Shown here: positions 16,783-25,260 of the stretch, one piece after another
Layout of the letters: the number at the start of each line of letters is the position of its first letter
How positions within the stretch are numbered: position 1 is the stretch's first letter
Origin: Gordonia sp. ABSL11-1
GTDB taxonomy: Bacteria; Actinomycetota; Actinomycetes; Mycobacteriales; Mycobacteriaceae
Assembly (NCBI RefSeq): GCF_030315685.1
Contig: NZ_JASXSI010000023.1
Span: 1 to 64,000, forward strand
Length of the DNA: 64,000 nucleotides
Direction of reading: 5' to 3'
Made by a program: the position numbers and the translations under genes
Notes under the pieces: model-generated
Seen by the model: only the letters and a program-made list of their open reading frames with translations
Database searches by the model: none
Told to the model about the DNA's origin: nothing

Positions 16783-17851
16783 GTCCCGGGTTCTCCGCGT
16801 ACACCTCCTTGATCAACGACATGTCGAAGATCTGCTCGGGTTTCAGTGTGTAACCGGCCTTCTCGAGGGCGACGATGTTCTCCTCGATCAACGCATCGGT
16901 CATCGTGAGCAGGCCGTTGGCGTCGGTGTCGGCGGACACGACGAGCCCGTTCTGCGCGGTCGCCTCCTTGGTCTGCTCGGCCTCGTCGAGCCCGAGATCC
17001 TTGCCGTACTCGGTGACGGCGAGCCTGGCCGAGCCGGCCGGGTCGGCGACCGCGTCGTACCAGCCCTGGATGTCGGCCTCGAGGAAGGCCTTCACCTTGT
17101 CGCGCTCGTTGTCGATCGTCTCCTGACGCACCACCAGCGTCTCCGCCACGAGCGGCAGGTTGAAGTCGGCGAACAAGAAGTTGGTATTCGGGAAACCGCT
17201 GGCGGCCAGCGTGATCGGCTCATTGGTCACGTACGACACCCACCCGTCGACATCCCCTTTGGTCAAGGGCGTTGGATCGTATTGCACGGTGATCTTCTGG
17301 ACGTCGTTCTCGGTCATCCCGTTCGCGGTGAGCAACGCCTTGAAGACGTTCTCGTTGGACGCCTGCACACCGATCTTCTTGCCCTTCATCTCTTGCGGCG
17401 TGGCGATCGGGCGGTCTACCGATGACACGATGCAGAACGGATTCTTCTGGAACGTGGCCGCGACGGTCATCAGCTTGGCACCCTGCAGGATGACGGGTGC
17501 GGTCAGCTGCGGCGCGGTCATCCCGATCCACACCTTGTTGGAAGTGAGCCCGGTCTCGACGCCGGTTCCCGCCCCTCCGCCGGTGATCAACTCGGGCGTC
17601 CCGACCCCGGCCTTCTCGAAGTACCCCTTTTCCAGCGCCCAGTACTCACCGGCGAACTCGATGTTCTTCTGCCATGACAGTTGCACTTTCGGATTCGTCG
17701 ACGAAGCGCCACCGCCGGAATCGCTGGTTCCGCTGCTGCATGCCGCGAGCACTCCGGTCGCACCGAGAGCACCGACGGCGCCCATCCCGGTCAACGAATA
17801 CCGCAGGAACGAGCGCCGGTCGAAGGCGGCACGCCCGATGGAGTTGTTCAT
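16772..17851 (-). CDS. ABC transporter substrate-binding lipoprotein, NMT1/SsuA type
   Basis: 359 residues. A twin-arginine-like start (FDRRSFLRYSLTGMG) leads to the lipobox VLAAC, with Cys at about residue 37. The NMT1/THI5-like domain follows: KVQLSWQKNIEFAGEYWALEKGYFEKAGV, ITGGGAGTGVETGLTSNKVWIGM, and TPQEMKGKKIGVQASNENVFKALL. Such proteins bind thiamine precursors, sulfonates, nitrate or pyrimidines. The aromatic-rich W-x-K-N-I-E-F-A-G pocket resembles pyrimidine/HMP-type binders, but the ligand cannot be settled. It is the last gene of a four-gene operon with two permeases and an ATPase. Confidence 0.88.
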   Translation of the reverse strand: MNNSIGRAAFDRRSFLRYSLTGMGAVGALGATGVLAACSSGTSDSGGGASSTNPKVQLSWQKNIEFAGEYWALEKGYFEKAGVGTPELITGGGAGTGVETGLTSNKVWIGMTAPQLTAPVILQGAKLMTVAATFQKNPFCIVSSVDRPIATPQEMKGKKIGVQASNENVFKALLTANGMTENDVQKITVQYDPTPLTKGDVDGWVSYVTNEPITLAASGFPNTNFLFADFNLPLVAETLVVRQETIDNERDKVKAFLEADIQGWYDAVADPAGSARLAVTEYGKDLGLDEAEQTKEATAQNGLVVSADTDANGLLTMTDALIEENIVALEKAGYTLKPEQIFDMSLIKEVYAENPGLKR

Positions 17852-17889
17852 GTGTTCCCTTCCATTCCCCCGGATCCGATCCCGGGACA

Positions 17890-18687
17890 TCAGTTCTGCT
17901 GCATCCCCATCCGGCTGAGGACGAGGGTCTCCGCGACGCCGACGATGGCGTAAAGGACGATCGAGGCCACCGTGATGACAAGAACCGATGCCCACAGCTC
18001 GTCGTAGGCCGCGGCCGGGAGTGCTTGCTGCAGAGTCGCTCCGAGACCCGTGTTGGTTCCGAGCCATTCGGCGACGGTCGCCCCGACGAGCGCTCCGGGC
18101 ACGGAGACCTTCGCGGCACTGAACAGCGACGGGACCGCCGCGGGGACCGCCGACCGGCGCAGCACGGTCAGGGGACTGCCGCCGTAGACGGTGATCACGT
18201 CGTCGATCTGCCGCGGCGCGTTGGCGAGGCCGGTCATGATCATGACCAGGGCGGGGAAGAACACCACGATGCCGCCCATGATCGCCACGACCGCAACGCC
18301 GCGTCCGACGACCAGCGTGATGAGCGGCGTCATCGCGACCAGCGGCACCGACCGCAGCAGCATGGCGATCGGCATGAAGGTCTGCGCCGCCGGCCGCGAC
18401 AGCACGAACAGGGCGGCCGTCAGGATCGCCGCGATCATGCCGACGACGAAGCCGATCGCCGCGTCGCCCAACGTGATCCACAGGTTGTCGAGGATCTCAC
18501 CGCGCGCGACATCAGCGTCGGGAGCGGTGAACAGGTACCCGAACACGTCGACCGGGGTGCGCCCGATGATCGGCCCGATGTCGGGGAACGCGAGCAGAAA
18601 CAACCACCAGATGACGAGAATGAGCACGAACGACAGCAGCAGCGATCCGAGGAACCGGCCGATGCCCGCCACGCCCGCCGCGGTCAC
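17890..18687 (-). CDS. ABC transporter permease (SsuC/TauC-like), second
   Basis: 265 residues with about six membrane helices and the EAA-like coupling loop around ITVYGGSPLTVLRRSAVPAAVPSLF. GTG 18687 overlaps the stop of the upstream permease (GTGA), so translation is coupled. The longer open frame to 18795 is antiparallel to nothing but overlaps the upstream coding region by 100 bases and lacks a hydrophobic start. Works with the first permease as a probable heterodimer. Confidence 0.88.
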   Translation of the reverse strand: MTAAGVAGIGRFLGSLLLSFVLILVIWWLFLLAFPDIGPIIGRTPVDVFGYLFTAPDADVARGEILDNLWITLGDAAIGFVVGMIAAILTAALFVLSRPAAQTFMPIAMLLRSVPLVAMTPLITLVVGRGVAVVAIMGGIVVFFPALVMIMTGLANAPRQIDDVITVYGGSPLTVLRRSAVPAAVPSLFSAAKVSVPGALVGATVAEWLGTNTGLGATLQQALPAAAYDELWASVLVITVASIVLYAIVGVAETLVLSRMGMQQN

Positions 18688-19460
18688 CGCAACACCGCCA
18701 TCCCGGACGACCACCGCGTCGCGAACCGCGCGACGACACTGATCGCCGCATAGGCCACGCCGGCGATGGCGCCGCTGAGCAATGCGATCGCCCACACCTC
18801 GGGGATGTCGCCGCGCTGCTGAGCCACGATCATCGCCGGCCCCGCCCCTTTGTCGGGCATCGCGAGGAACTCACCGAGGACCGCGCCGAGGACGGCGGCC
18901 GGGGCCGCGATCTTCACGGCGGCAAGCGTGCTCGGCAGCGCCGACACCGAGCGCACCCGCCACAGCTGCGACATCCGTCCGCCGCCGTAGACCTTGACCA
19001 GGTCCAGACTTCCGCGCGCCGGAGACCGTAGACCGCTCAGCGTGCCGATCATCGTGGTGAAGAAGACCGAGATGGCGGCGAGGAACACGATCATCGTCTG
19101 GACCTGCGCGAAGGCGACCTGGATGATCGGCGCAACCGCGATGATCGGCGTGCAGTAGGAGATGATCGCGAGTTGCGTCGCGAGGCCCTCGATCGGCGGG
19201 ATGAGCACCACGACCACTGCGAGGCCGATGGCCAGGCCGTTGCCCCACAGAAATCCGCGCAACGCGAGTTCCACTGTGGACGAGAAGTTCTCGACGTAGA
19301 AGGACGCTCCGGTGTCGGCGATGGTCGCGAGAACGGCACCCGGGGTGGGTATCGTGCCGTGAAACCATTCCCACGCGCCGGCGGCCCACCACAGGAGGAT
19401 CAGCCCGACGATCCCGAGGATTCCTGCATACCAACGGTTCCCGGTCCGACGATCACCCAC
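18684..19460 (-). CDS. ABC transporter permease (SsuC/TauC-like), first
   Basis: 258 residues with about six membrane helices ([23 protein letters not shown] first) and the coupling loop [29 protein letters not shown], where the Gly pairs with the ATPase. GTG 19460 overlaps the ATPase stop by 8 bases; the frame is open to 19550, but that start would run deep into the ATPase gene. Two different permeases in one operon imply a heterodimeric channel. Confidence 0.88.
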   Translation of the reverse strand: MGDRRTGNRWYAGILGIVGLILLWWAAGAWEWFHGTIPTPGAVLATIADTGASFYVENFSSTVELALRGFLWGNGLAIGLAVVVVLIPPIEGLATQLAIISYCTPIIAVAPIIQVAFAQVQTMIVFLAAISVFFTTMIGTLSGLRSPARGSLDLVKVYGGGRMSQLWRVRSVSALPSTLAAVKIAAPAAVLGAVLGEFLAMPDKGAGPAMIVAQQRGDIPEVWAIALLSGAIAGVAYAAISVVARFATRWSSGMAVLR

Positions 19461-20301
19461 CGGTGGTCCCGACGACGGGTGCCGCGTCGGCGACCCCGGC
19501 CGCTCCCCCGGTGCCGAACAGCAGACCGGACAGGTGATCGTGGATCGCATGGAACTCGGGTGTGCGCATCATCTCCGGCACGCGCGGTCGCGGCAGATCG
19601 ATGGGGACCATCTCGATGATCCGGCCCGGCCGCGGACTCATCACCGCGACGACATCGGAGAGGAAGACCGCCTCGGCGATCCCGTGGGTGACCATCAGGG
19701 TCGTCGCCGGCTTCTCCGTCCAGATGCGCAGCAACTCGATGTTGAGGCGCTGCCGGGTCATGTCGTCGAGGGCACCGAAGGGCTCGTCGAGCAACAGCGC
19801 CGTCGGCTTCACCACCAGGGCCCGGGCGATCGACACGCGCTGTCGCATACCGCCGGACAGGGTTGCCGGCTTGGACTTCTCGAATCCGGTCAGCCCCACC
19901 AGCTCGATCAGGTCCGCGATCTGCTCGTCGTCGACGGGCACCCGGCCGACCTGCAGCGGCAGTTTGATGTTCGACTCGACCGATCGCCACGGGAGCAGCG
20001 CCGAATCCTGGAACGCGATGCCCAACTCGTGATCTCGCTGCAGCTCGGCGGGAGACTGCCCGTTCATCAGCACCCTGCCCGCGGACGGCTCCTCGAGGCC
20101 GGCCAGGATTCGGAGCACGGTCGACTTCCCGCAGCCCGACGGTCCGAGCAATGACACGAAGGAGCCCTCGGGCGTCGCGAGGGACACGTCGTCGAGTGCG
20201 GTGACGCTCGACGACCCACGCACGGTGCGAGTGCTGAAGGTCTTCGTCAGGTCGGTGATATCGATGCCGGTGCCCGGCGGCCGCGGATCGGCTGCGCTCA
20301 T
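19453..20301 (-). CDS. ABC transporter ATPase (SsuB/TauB-like)
   Basis: 282 residues. Walker A is GPSGCGKST, the Q-loop is in [10 protein letters not shown], the signature is [15 protein letters not shown], Walker B is [12 protein letters not shown], and the H-loop is [14 protein letters not shown]. It powers uptake by the two permeases encoded next. First gene of the operon; ATG 20301. The 230 bases to the divergent fadD-type gene hold the promoters for both directions. Confidence 0.93.
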   Translation of the reverse strand: MSAADPRPPGTGIDITDLTKTFSTRTVRGSSSVTALDDVSLATPEGSFVSLLGPSGCGKSTVLRILAGLEEPSAGRVLMNGQSPAELQRDHELGIAFQDSALLPWRSVESNIKLPLQVGRVPVDDEQIADLIELVGLTGFEKSKPATLSGGMRQRVSIARALVVKPTALLLDEPFGALDDMTRQRLNIELLRIWTEKPATTLMVTHGIAEAVFLSDVVAVMSPRPGRIIEMVPIDLPRPRVPEMMRTPEFHAIHDHLSGLLFGTGGAAGVADAAPVVGTTGG

Positions 20302-20498
20302 GGATCGTGACGTTAGGAGCCGGGTGTTGCTGGCTGATTACCGCTGAATTATCAGTGTCGCACCACTGGCAACATCGCCCGGTGCCGACCCGACCACGAC
20401 GGCAGGCCGCCCGCATCGAGGCGCGCGAGCACACCGACTAAGCTCAGCTCGATTCTGAACACGCCGATTGTCAGTTGCGCATAGAGTGGCAACGGTAC

Positions 20499-20514
20499 CG
20501 TGATGTGCGACACA
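20499..20514. promoter_or_regulatory. Possible CRP/GlxR site upstream of the acyl-CoA ligase gene
   Basis: CGTGATGTGCGACACA matches TGTGA-N6-TCACA at 8 of 10 defined positions. It ends 18 bases before the ligase ATG. A CRP/GlxR regulator is encoded at 53061-53735. The match is modest and the site could be chance. Confidence 0.3.
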
Positions 20515-20532
20515 GCAGGGAGGTCTTGGCGC

Positions 20533-22170
20533 ATGCCATCGATCCGCGATCATCTTCAGACCCTCACCGACACCGTCGGGGCGATGCGGGTCCTCCAGAA
20601 GTCCGGTGCACTGGACTTCGGCAAGCCCAAGGAGCTGATCACCTCCGTCAAGCGCAGCAAGACTCTGGGCGCCCCGGCGACGATCATCATGCACGGCGCC
20701 GAGGAGTATCCCGACGATCCCGCACTGACCGACGAACGCGGCACCCTCACGTTCGCCGAACTGCAGCGCAACGCGAACGCCCTGGCCAACGACCTGCTCG
20801 CCTCGGGTCTGACGCCCGGCAGCGTCGTCGGAGTGCTCGCCCGCGACCACCGCGGTCTGCTGACCGTGCTCGTCGCCTCCGGCCTCGCCGGGGTACGCCT
20901 CGCCATGATGAACACCGGGTTCGGCAAGACCCAGTTCGCCGAGGTCGCCGAGCGCGAGAACGTCAAGGCGATGCTCTTCGACGAGGAGTTCATCGACCTG
21001 CTCGACGATCTGCCCGCCGACATCTCGCGCTATCTGACGTGGGTCGACGGCAACCGCCCCGTCCCGGAGGGTGCACGCACCCTCGAGGACATCGTCCGCA
21101 CCGGCGACACCAGCACGCCCCCCGAGCCGAACGAGATCGGCGGACTCGTCATCCTGACGAGCGGTACCACCGGATTGCCGAAAGGTGCTGCACGAGGCCG
21201 GTTCTCACCGTTCACGAGTGCACTCATCCTGGATCGCATCCCGATCCCCCAGCACGGCACCTCCGTCATCGTCTCGCCGATCTTCCATTCGACCGGCTTC
21301 GCCCTCTGGGGTGTCAGCACGGCTCTCGGGAACAAGACGGTCGTGATGCGCCGCTTCGACGCCGAGAAGACCCTCGCCGCGATCGCCCAACACCGCGCCG
21401 ACATGCTGGTCGCCGTCCCGACGATGCTGCACCGCATGGTGGCCCTCGAACCGGAGATCATCGGCAAGTACGACCTGTCATCGTTGAAGATCATCGTCAT
21501 CGCCGGCTCAGCCCTGTCGCCGACACTGTCGGAAGCGGTCCAAGACGCGTTCGGCGATGTCCTCTACAACCTCTACGGCTCGACGGAGGTCGCGGTCGCG
21601 TCGGTGGCGCAGCCGAAGGAGCTGCGACTGGCCCCCGGCACGGTCGGTCGCGCCCCGGTCAGCAGCCACCTCGCGCTCTACGACGAGAACGACAAGCGCA
21701 TCACCGACACCAACGTGCGCGGACGGCTGTTCGTGAAGAACGGGGCGCCGTTCGAGGGATACACCGACGGCCGCAACAAGCAGATCATCGACGGCTACAT
21801 GTCGACCGGCGACATGGCGCGCTTCGACGAGAACGGCCTGATGTTCATCGAGGGTCGCGACGACGACATGATCGTCTCCGGGGGCGAGAACGTCTATCCG
21901 CTCGAGGTGGAGAACCTGCTCGCCGAGCATCCCCACGTCGCCGACGTCGCAGTCGTCGGGGTCGAGGACGATGAGTTCGGAACCCGCCTGCGCGCGTTCA
22001 TCGTTCGCCTCCCGGGCGCCGACCCGCAGGTCGAGGACATCAAGGCCCACGTGAAGTCGAATCTGGCCCGCTACAAGGTGCCGCGCGATGTCGTCTTCAT
22101 CGAGGAACTGCCACGCAATCCCACGGGCAAGCTGGTCCGCCGGTTGTTGCCGACGGGTCCGCTGAACTGA
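20533..22170 (+). CDS. Fatty-acid--CoA ligase (FadD-type acyl-CoA synthetase)
   Basis: 545 residues of the adenylate-forming superfamily, activating a carboxylic acid to its acyl-CoA by way of the acyl-AMP. The motifs are in order: the phosphate loop LVILTSGTTGLPKGA, the aromatic/gate region PIFHSTGFALWG, NLYGSTEVAVAS, TGDMARFDENGLMFIEGRDDDMI (hinge), SGGENVYPLEVENLL, and the catalytic lysine in RNPTGKLVRRLL. The N-terminus resembles mycobacterial FadD2/FadD12-like ligases. ATG 20533 is taken; a further in-frame ATG at 20500 is less likely. Divergent from the importer operon. Confidence 0.9.
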   Translation: MPSIRDHLQTLTDTVGAMRVLQKSGALDFGKPKELITSVKRSKTLGAPATIIMHGAEEYPDDPALTDERGTLTFAELQRNANALANDLLASGLTPGSVVGVLARDHRGLLTVLVASGLAGVRLAMMNTGFGKTQFAEVAERENVKAMLFDEEFIDLLDDLPADISRYLTWVDGNRPVPEGARTLEDIVRTGDTSTPPEPNEIGGLVILTSGTTGLPKGAARGRFSPFTSALILDRIPIPQHGTSVIVSPIFHSTGFALWGVSTALGNKTVVMRRFDAEKTLAAIAQHRADMLVAVPTMLHRMVALEPEIIGKYDLSSLKIIVIAGSALSPTLSEAVQDAFGDVLYNLYGSTEVAVASVAQPKELRLAPGTVGRAPVSSHLALYDENDKRITDTNVRGRLFVKNGAPFEGYTDGRNKQIIDGYMSTGDMARFDENGLMFIEGRDDDMIVSGGENVYPLEVENLLAEHPHVADVAVVGVEDDEFGTRLRAFIVRLPGADPQVEDIKAHVKSNLARYKVPRDVVFIEELPRNPTGKLVRRLLPTGPLN

Positions 22171-22204
22171 GCCCCGGCCCGATCCCCGGGGACGAACCCG
22201 TCCG

Positions 22205-23491
22205 TCAAGCGTTCTCGCGTCGCATCGCGAGGTTGATCGTCGCGACCATCGCGTCGACCGCGAACTTCGGCTTCACGTTGACGTCCAAGGCGGTCCGGCA
22301 TTCGAGGACCGCCTCGACACACCGCAGAAGCTGTTCGGGAGAGGCGAATCCGGCCATCGGCGCGACGATGTCGTCCGTCTTGTCCGGATGCATCGCGGTA
22401 ACCTGCGCGCCGACAGCGACCACCAGCGCGTCGCGGAAGAGTGCGGCGAGATCCACCAGCGCGCGGTCGAGGACGTCGCGGGACACGCGGGTGGCACGTG
22501 ACTTCTGGCGCTTCTCCAGTTCTTTCAGGGCGCCGGCCGTGCCGCGCGGAGGACGAGCCGTCCCCTTACCCGTTCCGCCCGCGCCGAGCGCGGTCTTCAT
22601 CTCCTCGGTCTCGGCCTCGTCGAGCTCGGCACTGATGGCCTTCGCCGCCTCGTCGGCCGACTTCACGAGCGCCTCGGCGGCGGCATAGGCAGTCGAATCG
22701 CGGGTGGCCGCACGCGCCAGTCCGAGCGCCTTCTCGCGTTGCGCTCGCGCGTCGTCGTCGGTCGCGAGGCGCTTGGCCCGCCCGACATGTCCACCACACA
22801 CCCCGGCCGCCCACGCGGCGCGTTCGGGTTCGATGCCGTCGCGGTCGACCAGCACCTGCGCGATGTCGGGCACCGACGGCGTGGTCAGCGCGATGTGCCG
22901 ACAGCGCGACCGGAGGGTGACCGAGATGTCCTCGGGGTCCACCGACGGCGCACACAGCAGGAACACCGTCCGCGGCGCCGGCTCCTCGACCGCCTTCAGC
23001 AGGGCGTTGGCAGCTTGTTCGGTCAGCCGGTCGGCATCCTCGACGACGACGATCTGCCACCGACCGGTCCCCGGGCGTCGCGCCGCGGCCTGGACCACGT
23101 CGCGGGCCTCGGCGACCGAGAGACTCAGACCTTGCGGCACGACGTGGCGGATGTCGGCATGGGTCTGCGCCATCGCCGTCACACAGGCGCGGCATTCGCC
23201 ACATCCGATCTCGCCGGGCGATTGGCACTGCAACGCAGCGGCGAAACAGGTGGCGGCCACCGACCGGCCGCTGCCCGGCGGACCGGTGAACAGCCATGCG
23301 TGGGTCATGGACGCGCGGGCCACCCCGTCCGCGGCGGCCGGGTCCGCGTCGTCGGCGGTCGCGAACATGGAGATGGCGCCCATGTCGCCCTCGTCGAGAC
23401 GTGCGGAGACACTGCGGGCAGCGCGGGCAGCCGACCGCAGTTCCTCGGCCACCGCGACCTGCCCGATCAGGCGCTCGAAGACATTTGTCAC
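22205..23491 (-). CDS. holB: DNA polymerase III subunit delta'
   Basis: 428 residues. The clamp-loader AAA+ module has Walker A GPPGSGRS, the zinc-binding cysteines (CQSPGEIGCGECRAC), VVEDADRLTEQAANALLKAVEEP (Walker B and sensor region) and SRCRHIALTTP. The C-terminal collar helices extend beyond residue 270 with a Lys-rich linker. It loads the beta clamp as part of the replication machinery. GTG 23491 (VTNVFERLIGQ) is the family start. Adjacent to a membrane adenylate cyclase, as in M. tuberculosis Rv3644c-Rv3645. Confidence 0.93.
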   Translation of the reverse strand: MTNVFERLIGQVAVAEELRSAARAARSVSARLDEGDMGAISMFATADDADPAAADGVARASMTHAWLFTGPPGSGRSVAATCFAAALQCQSPGEIGCGECRACVTAMAQTHADIRHVVPQGLSLSVAEARDVVQAAARRPGTGRWQIVVVEDADRLTEQAANALLKAVEEPAPRTVFLLCAPSVDPEDISVTLRSRCRHIALTTPSVPDIAQVLVDRDGIEPERAAWAAGVCGGHVGRAKRLATDDDARAQREKALGLARAATRDSTAYAAAEALVKSADEAAKAISAELDEAETEEMKTALGAGGTGKGTARPPRGTAGALKELEKRQKSRATRVSRDVLDRALVDLAALFRDALVVAVGAQVTAMHPDKTDDIVAPMAGFASPEQLLRCVEAVLECRTALDVNVKPKFAVDAMVATINLAMRRENA

Positions 23492-23576
23492 AACGGCCAG
23501 CGTAATGCGCTGTTCGGACACCACCCATCGACCAGCGCGTGTTTAACAATTGCAAGCAGACAGCTACCGTTGTTAC

Positions 23577-25121
23577 GTGATTGAACGTCGGTCTCGGTGG
23601 TCAAAGGGCCTGCATCTGGCCCGATGGCTCATACACACACCGTGGCCGATCCTTGCCCTCGACATGCTGCGCGCAAACGTCGTCGGCGCCCTGTTCACCT
23701 TCGCCTTCCTGCGGTTCGGCATGCCGGTCGAGGACTCGATCCGACTCGACGAGATCACCGCCCTCAACCAGATCATCTTCGCGGTCTACCTGATACTCGC
23801 GATGCTCGTCGGCGGGTTCCTCAGCATCCAGCTCTCGCTGCCCGTCCTCGTCTGGCACCGACGACGCACCCGCCTCGACAACGAGACCGCCCGCCGTCGA
23901 GCCCTCAAACTGCCCTACCTGCTCTCGGTCGTGAACGCCACACTCTGGCTCATCGGCGGAGTCATCTTCACGCTGGTGAACTTCGTGGTATCCCACCGGG
24001 ATGCGTTCATCGTGGCGATGGCCAGCGCCATCGGCGCGCTGGTGACCTGCGTGCTGTCGTACATGCAGGCGGAGAAGGTCCTGCGACCGATCACCGTCGC
24101 CGCGATGGCCAACGACCCCGACGCCGCCGTCGCGCCGAGCGTGACCACCCGCATCGCCGTCTTCTGGGTGGTCAGCGTCGTCGCGCCGCTGGCCGTCATC
24201 ATCGGTCTGATCACCCTGCAGCGGCTCGGCTGGATCGCCACCGACCCGGCAGGCCTACAGCGCCCGATCCTGTGGATGTCGGGCGCGGCCCTGGCGTTCA
24301 GCGTCATCGCGATCGTGCGGGTCGTCGCCGCGATCAACGACCCGATCAAGCAGCTGCGCCGCGCGCAGGGCGAGGTGAGTGGCGGTAATCTCAACGTCGC
24401 GGTCAAGATCTACGACGGTTCCGACCTGGGCCTGCTGCAGGCGGGCTTCAACGACATGGTCGCCGACCTGCGCGAACGGCAGCAGCTGCGCAACCTGTTC
24501 GGTCGGTACGTCGGCGAGGACGTCGCCCGCAAGGCGATCGAGACGGGGACCGAGCTCGGTGGCGAGGAACGGTACGTCGGCGTCCTGTTCGTCGACATCG
24601 TCGGCTCGACGCGGCTGGCCGTGAACCGGCCGCCGCGTGAGGTCGTCGAACTGCTCAACGAGTTCTTCCGGGTGGTGGTCGCGGTCGTCGGACGCCACGG
24701 CGGATTCGTCAACAAGTTCCAGGGCGATGCCGCCCTGGCCATCTTCGGGGCACCGCTGGACCTCGAAGACTTCGCGGGGCGTGCCCTGGCGTCGGCGCGC
24801 GAGCTCCGGACGGAGCTGTATCAGACCCTCGGCGACACCGACATCGGCATCGGGGTGTCGGCCGGCAAGGCCATCGCCGGGCACATCGGCTCCGAGCAGC
24901 GCCTCGAGTACACGGTCATCGGCGATCCCGTGAACGAGGCGGCACGCCTGACCGAGTTGGCCAAGGACGAACCGACCCGGGTGTTGGGGTCGGCTCGCGC
25001 AGTGTTCCTGGCGGCGCAGAGCGAGGCCGAGCACTGGGACATCGGCGAAGGCGTCGAACTGCGCGGCCGCGGCATCGAGACCCTGCTCGCCCGACCGCTG
25101 CTGGCACCCATGGGGACCTGA
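23577..25121 (+). CDS. Membrane-bound class III adenylate cyclase with HAMP domain
   Basis: 514 residues, homologous in position and layout to Rv3645. About six membrane helices fill residues 20-265. The HAMP segment is IKQLRRAQGEVSGGNLNVAVKIYDGSDLGLL, followed by the cyclase domain from about residue 330: VGVLFVDIVGSTRLA (metal Asp), GFVNKFQGDAALAIFGAP (second metal Asp), and EYTVIGDPVNEAARLTELAK (substrate and transition-state residues). It makes cAMP, the ligand of the CRP/GlxR regulator encoded at 53061. GTG 23577 chosen; its coding start is 85 bases from the holB start, so both promoters share that gap. Confidence 0.93.
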   Translation: MIERRSRWSKGLHLARWLIHTPWPILALDMLRANVVGALFTFAFLRFGMPVEDSIRLDEITALNQIIFAVYLILAMLVGGFLSIQLSLPVLVWHRRRTRLDNETARRRALKLPYLLSVVNATLWLIGGVIFTLVNFVVSHRDAFIVAMASAIGALVTCVLSYMQAEKVLRPITVAAMANDPDAAVAPSVTTRIAVFWVVSVVAPLAVIIGLITLQRLGWIATDPAGLQRPILWMSGAALAFSVIAIVRVVAAINDPIKQLRRAQGEVSGGNLNVAVKIYDGSDLGLLQAGFNDMVADLRERQQLRNLFGRYVGEDVARKAIETGTELGGEERYVGVLFVDIVGSTRLAVNRPPREVVELLNEFFRVVVAVVGRHGGFVNKFQGDAALAIFGAPLDLEDFAGRALASARELRTELYQTLGDTDIGIGVSAGKAIAGHIGSEQRLEYTVIGDPVNEAARLTELAKDEPTRVLGSARAVFLAAQSEAEHWDIGEGVELRGRGIETLLARPLLAPMGT

Positions 25122-25139
25122 GTCACCGGAGTGCTCGGG

Positions 25140-25230
25140 CTTGCGCGCCGTATCGAGACCGGATGCGGCGCAAGTGGTCTCGATATCTCCCTCGCCTCGC
25201 GGCTCGGTCGTACTCGACCACCGGGAGCAA
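25140..25230. repeat. Dispersed inverted repeat between cyclase and topA
   Basis: TATCGAGACC (25151-25160) pairs with GGTCTCGATA (25176-25185), and CTTGCGC (25140-25146) pairs with GCGCAAG (25168-25174). CGCCTCGCGGCTCGG and a TACTCGACCACCGG tail follow. It is a diverged copy of the GGTCTCGATACGGCTCG...CTACTCGATCAG repeat found widely in Gordonia-like genomes; a better copy lies at 62505-62568. It lies between convergent genes, so it may serve as a terminator. Confidence 0.65.
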
Positions 25231-25260
25231 GACCGAACTCAACCAGCGGAAGGGCAGACG

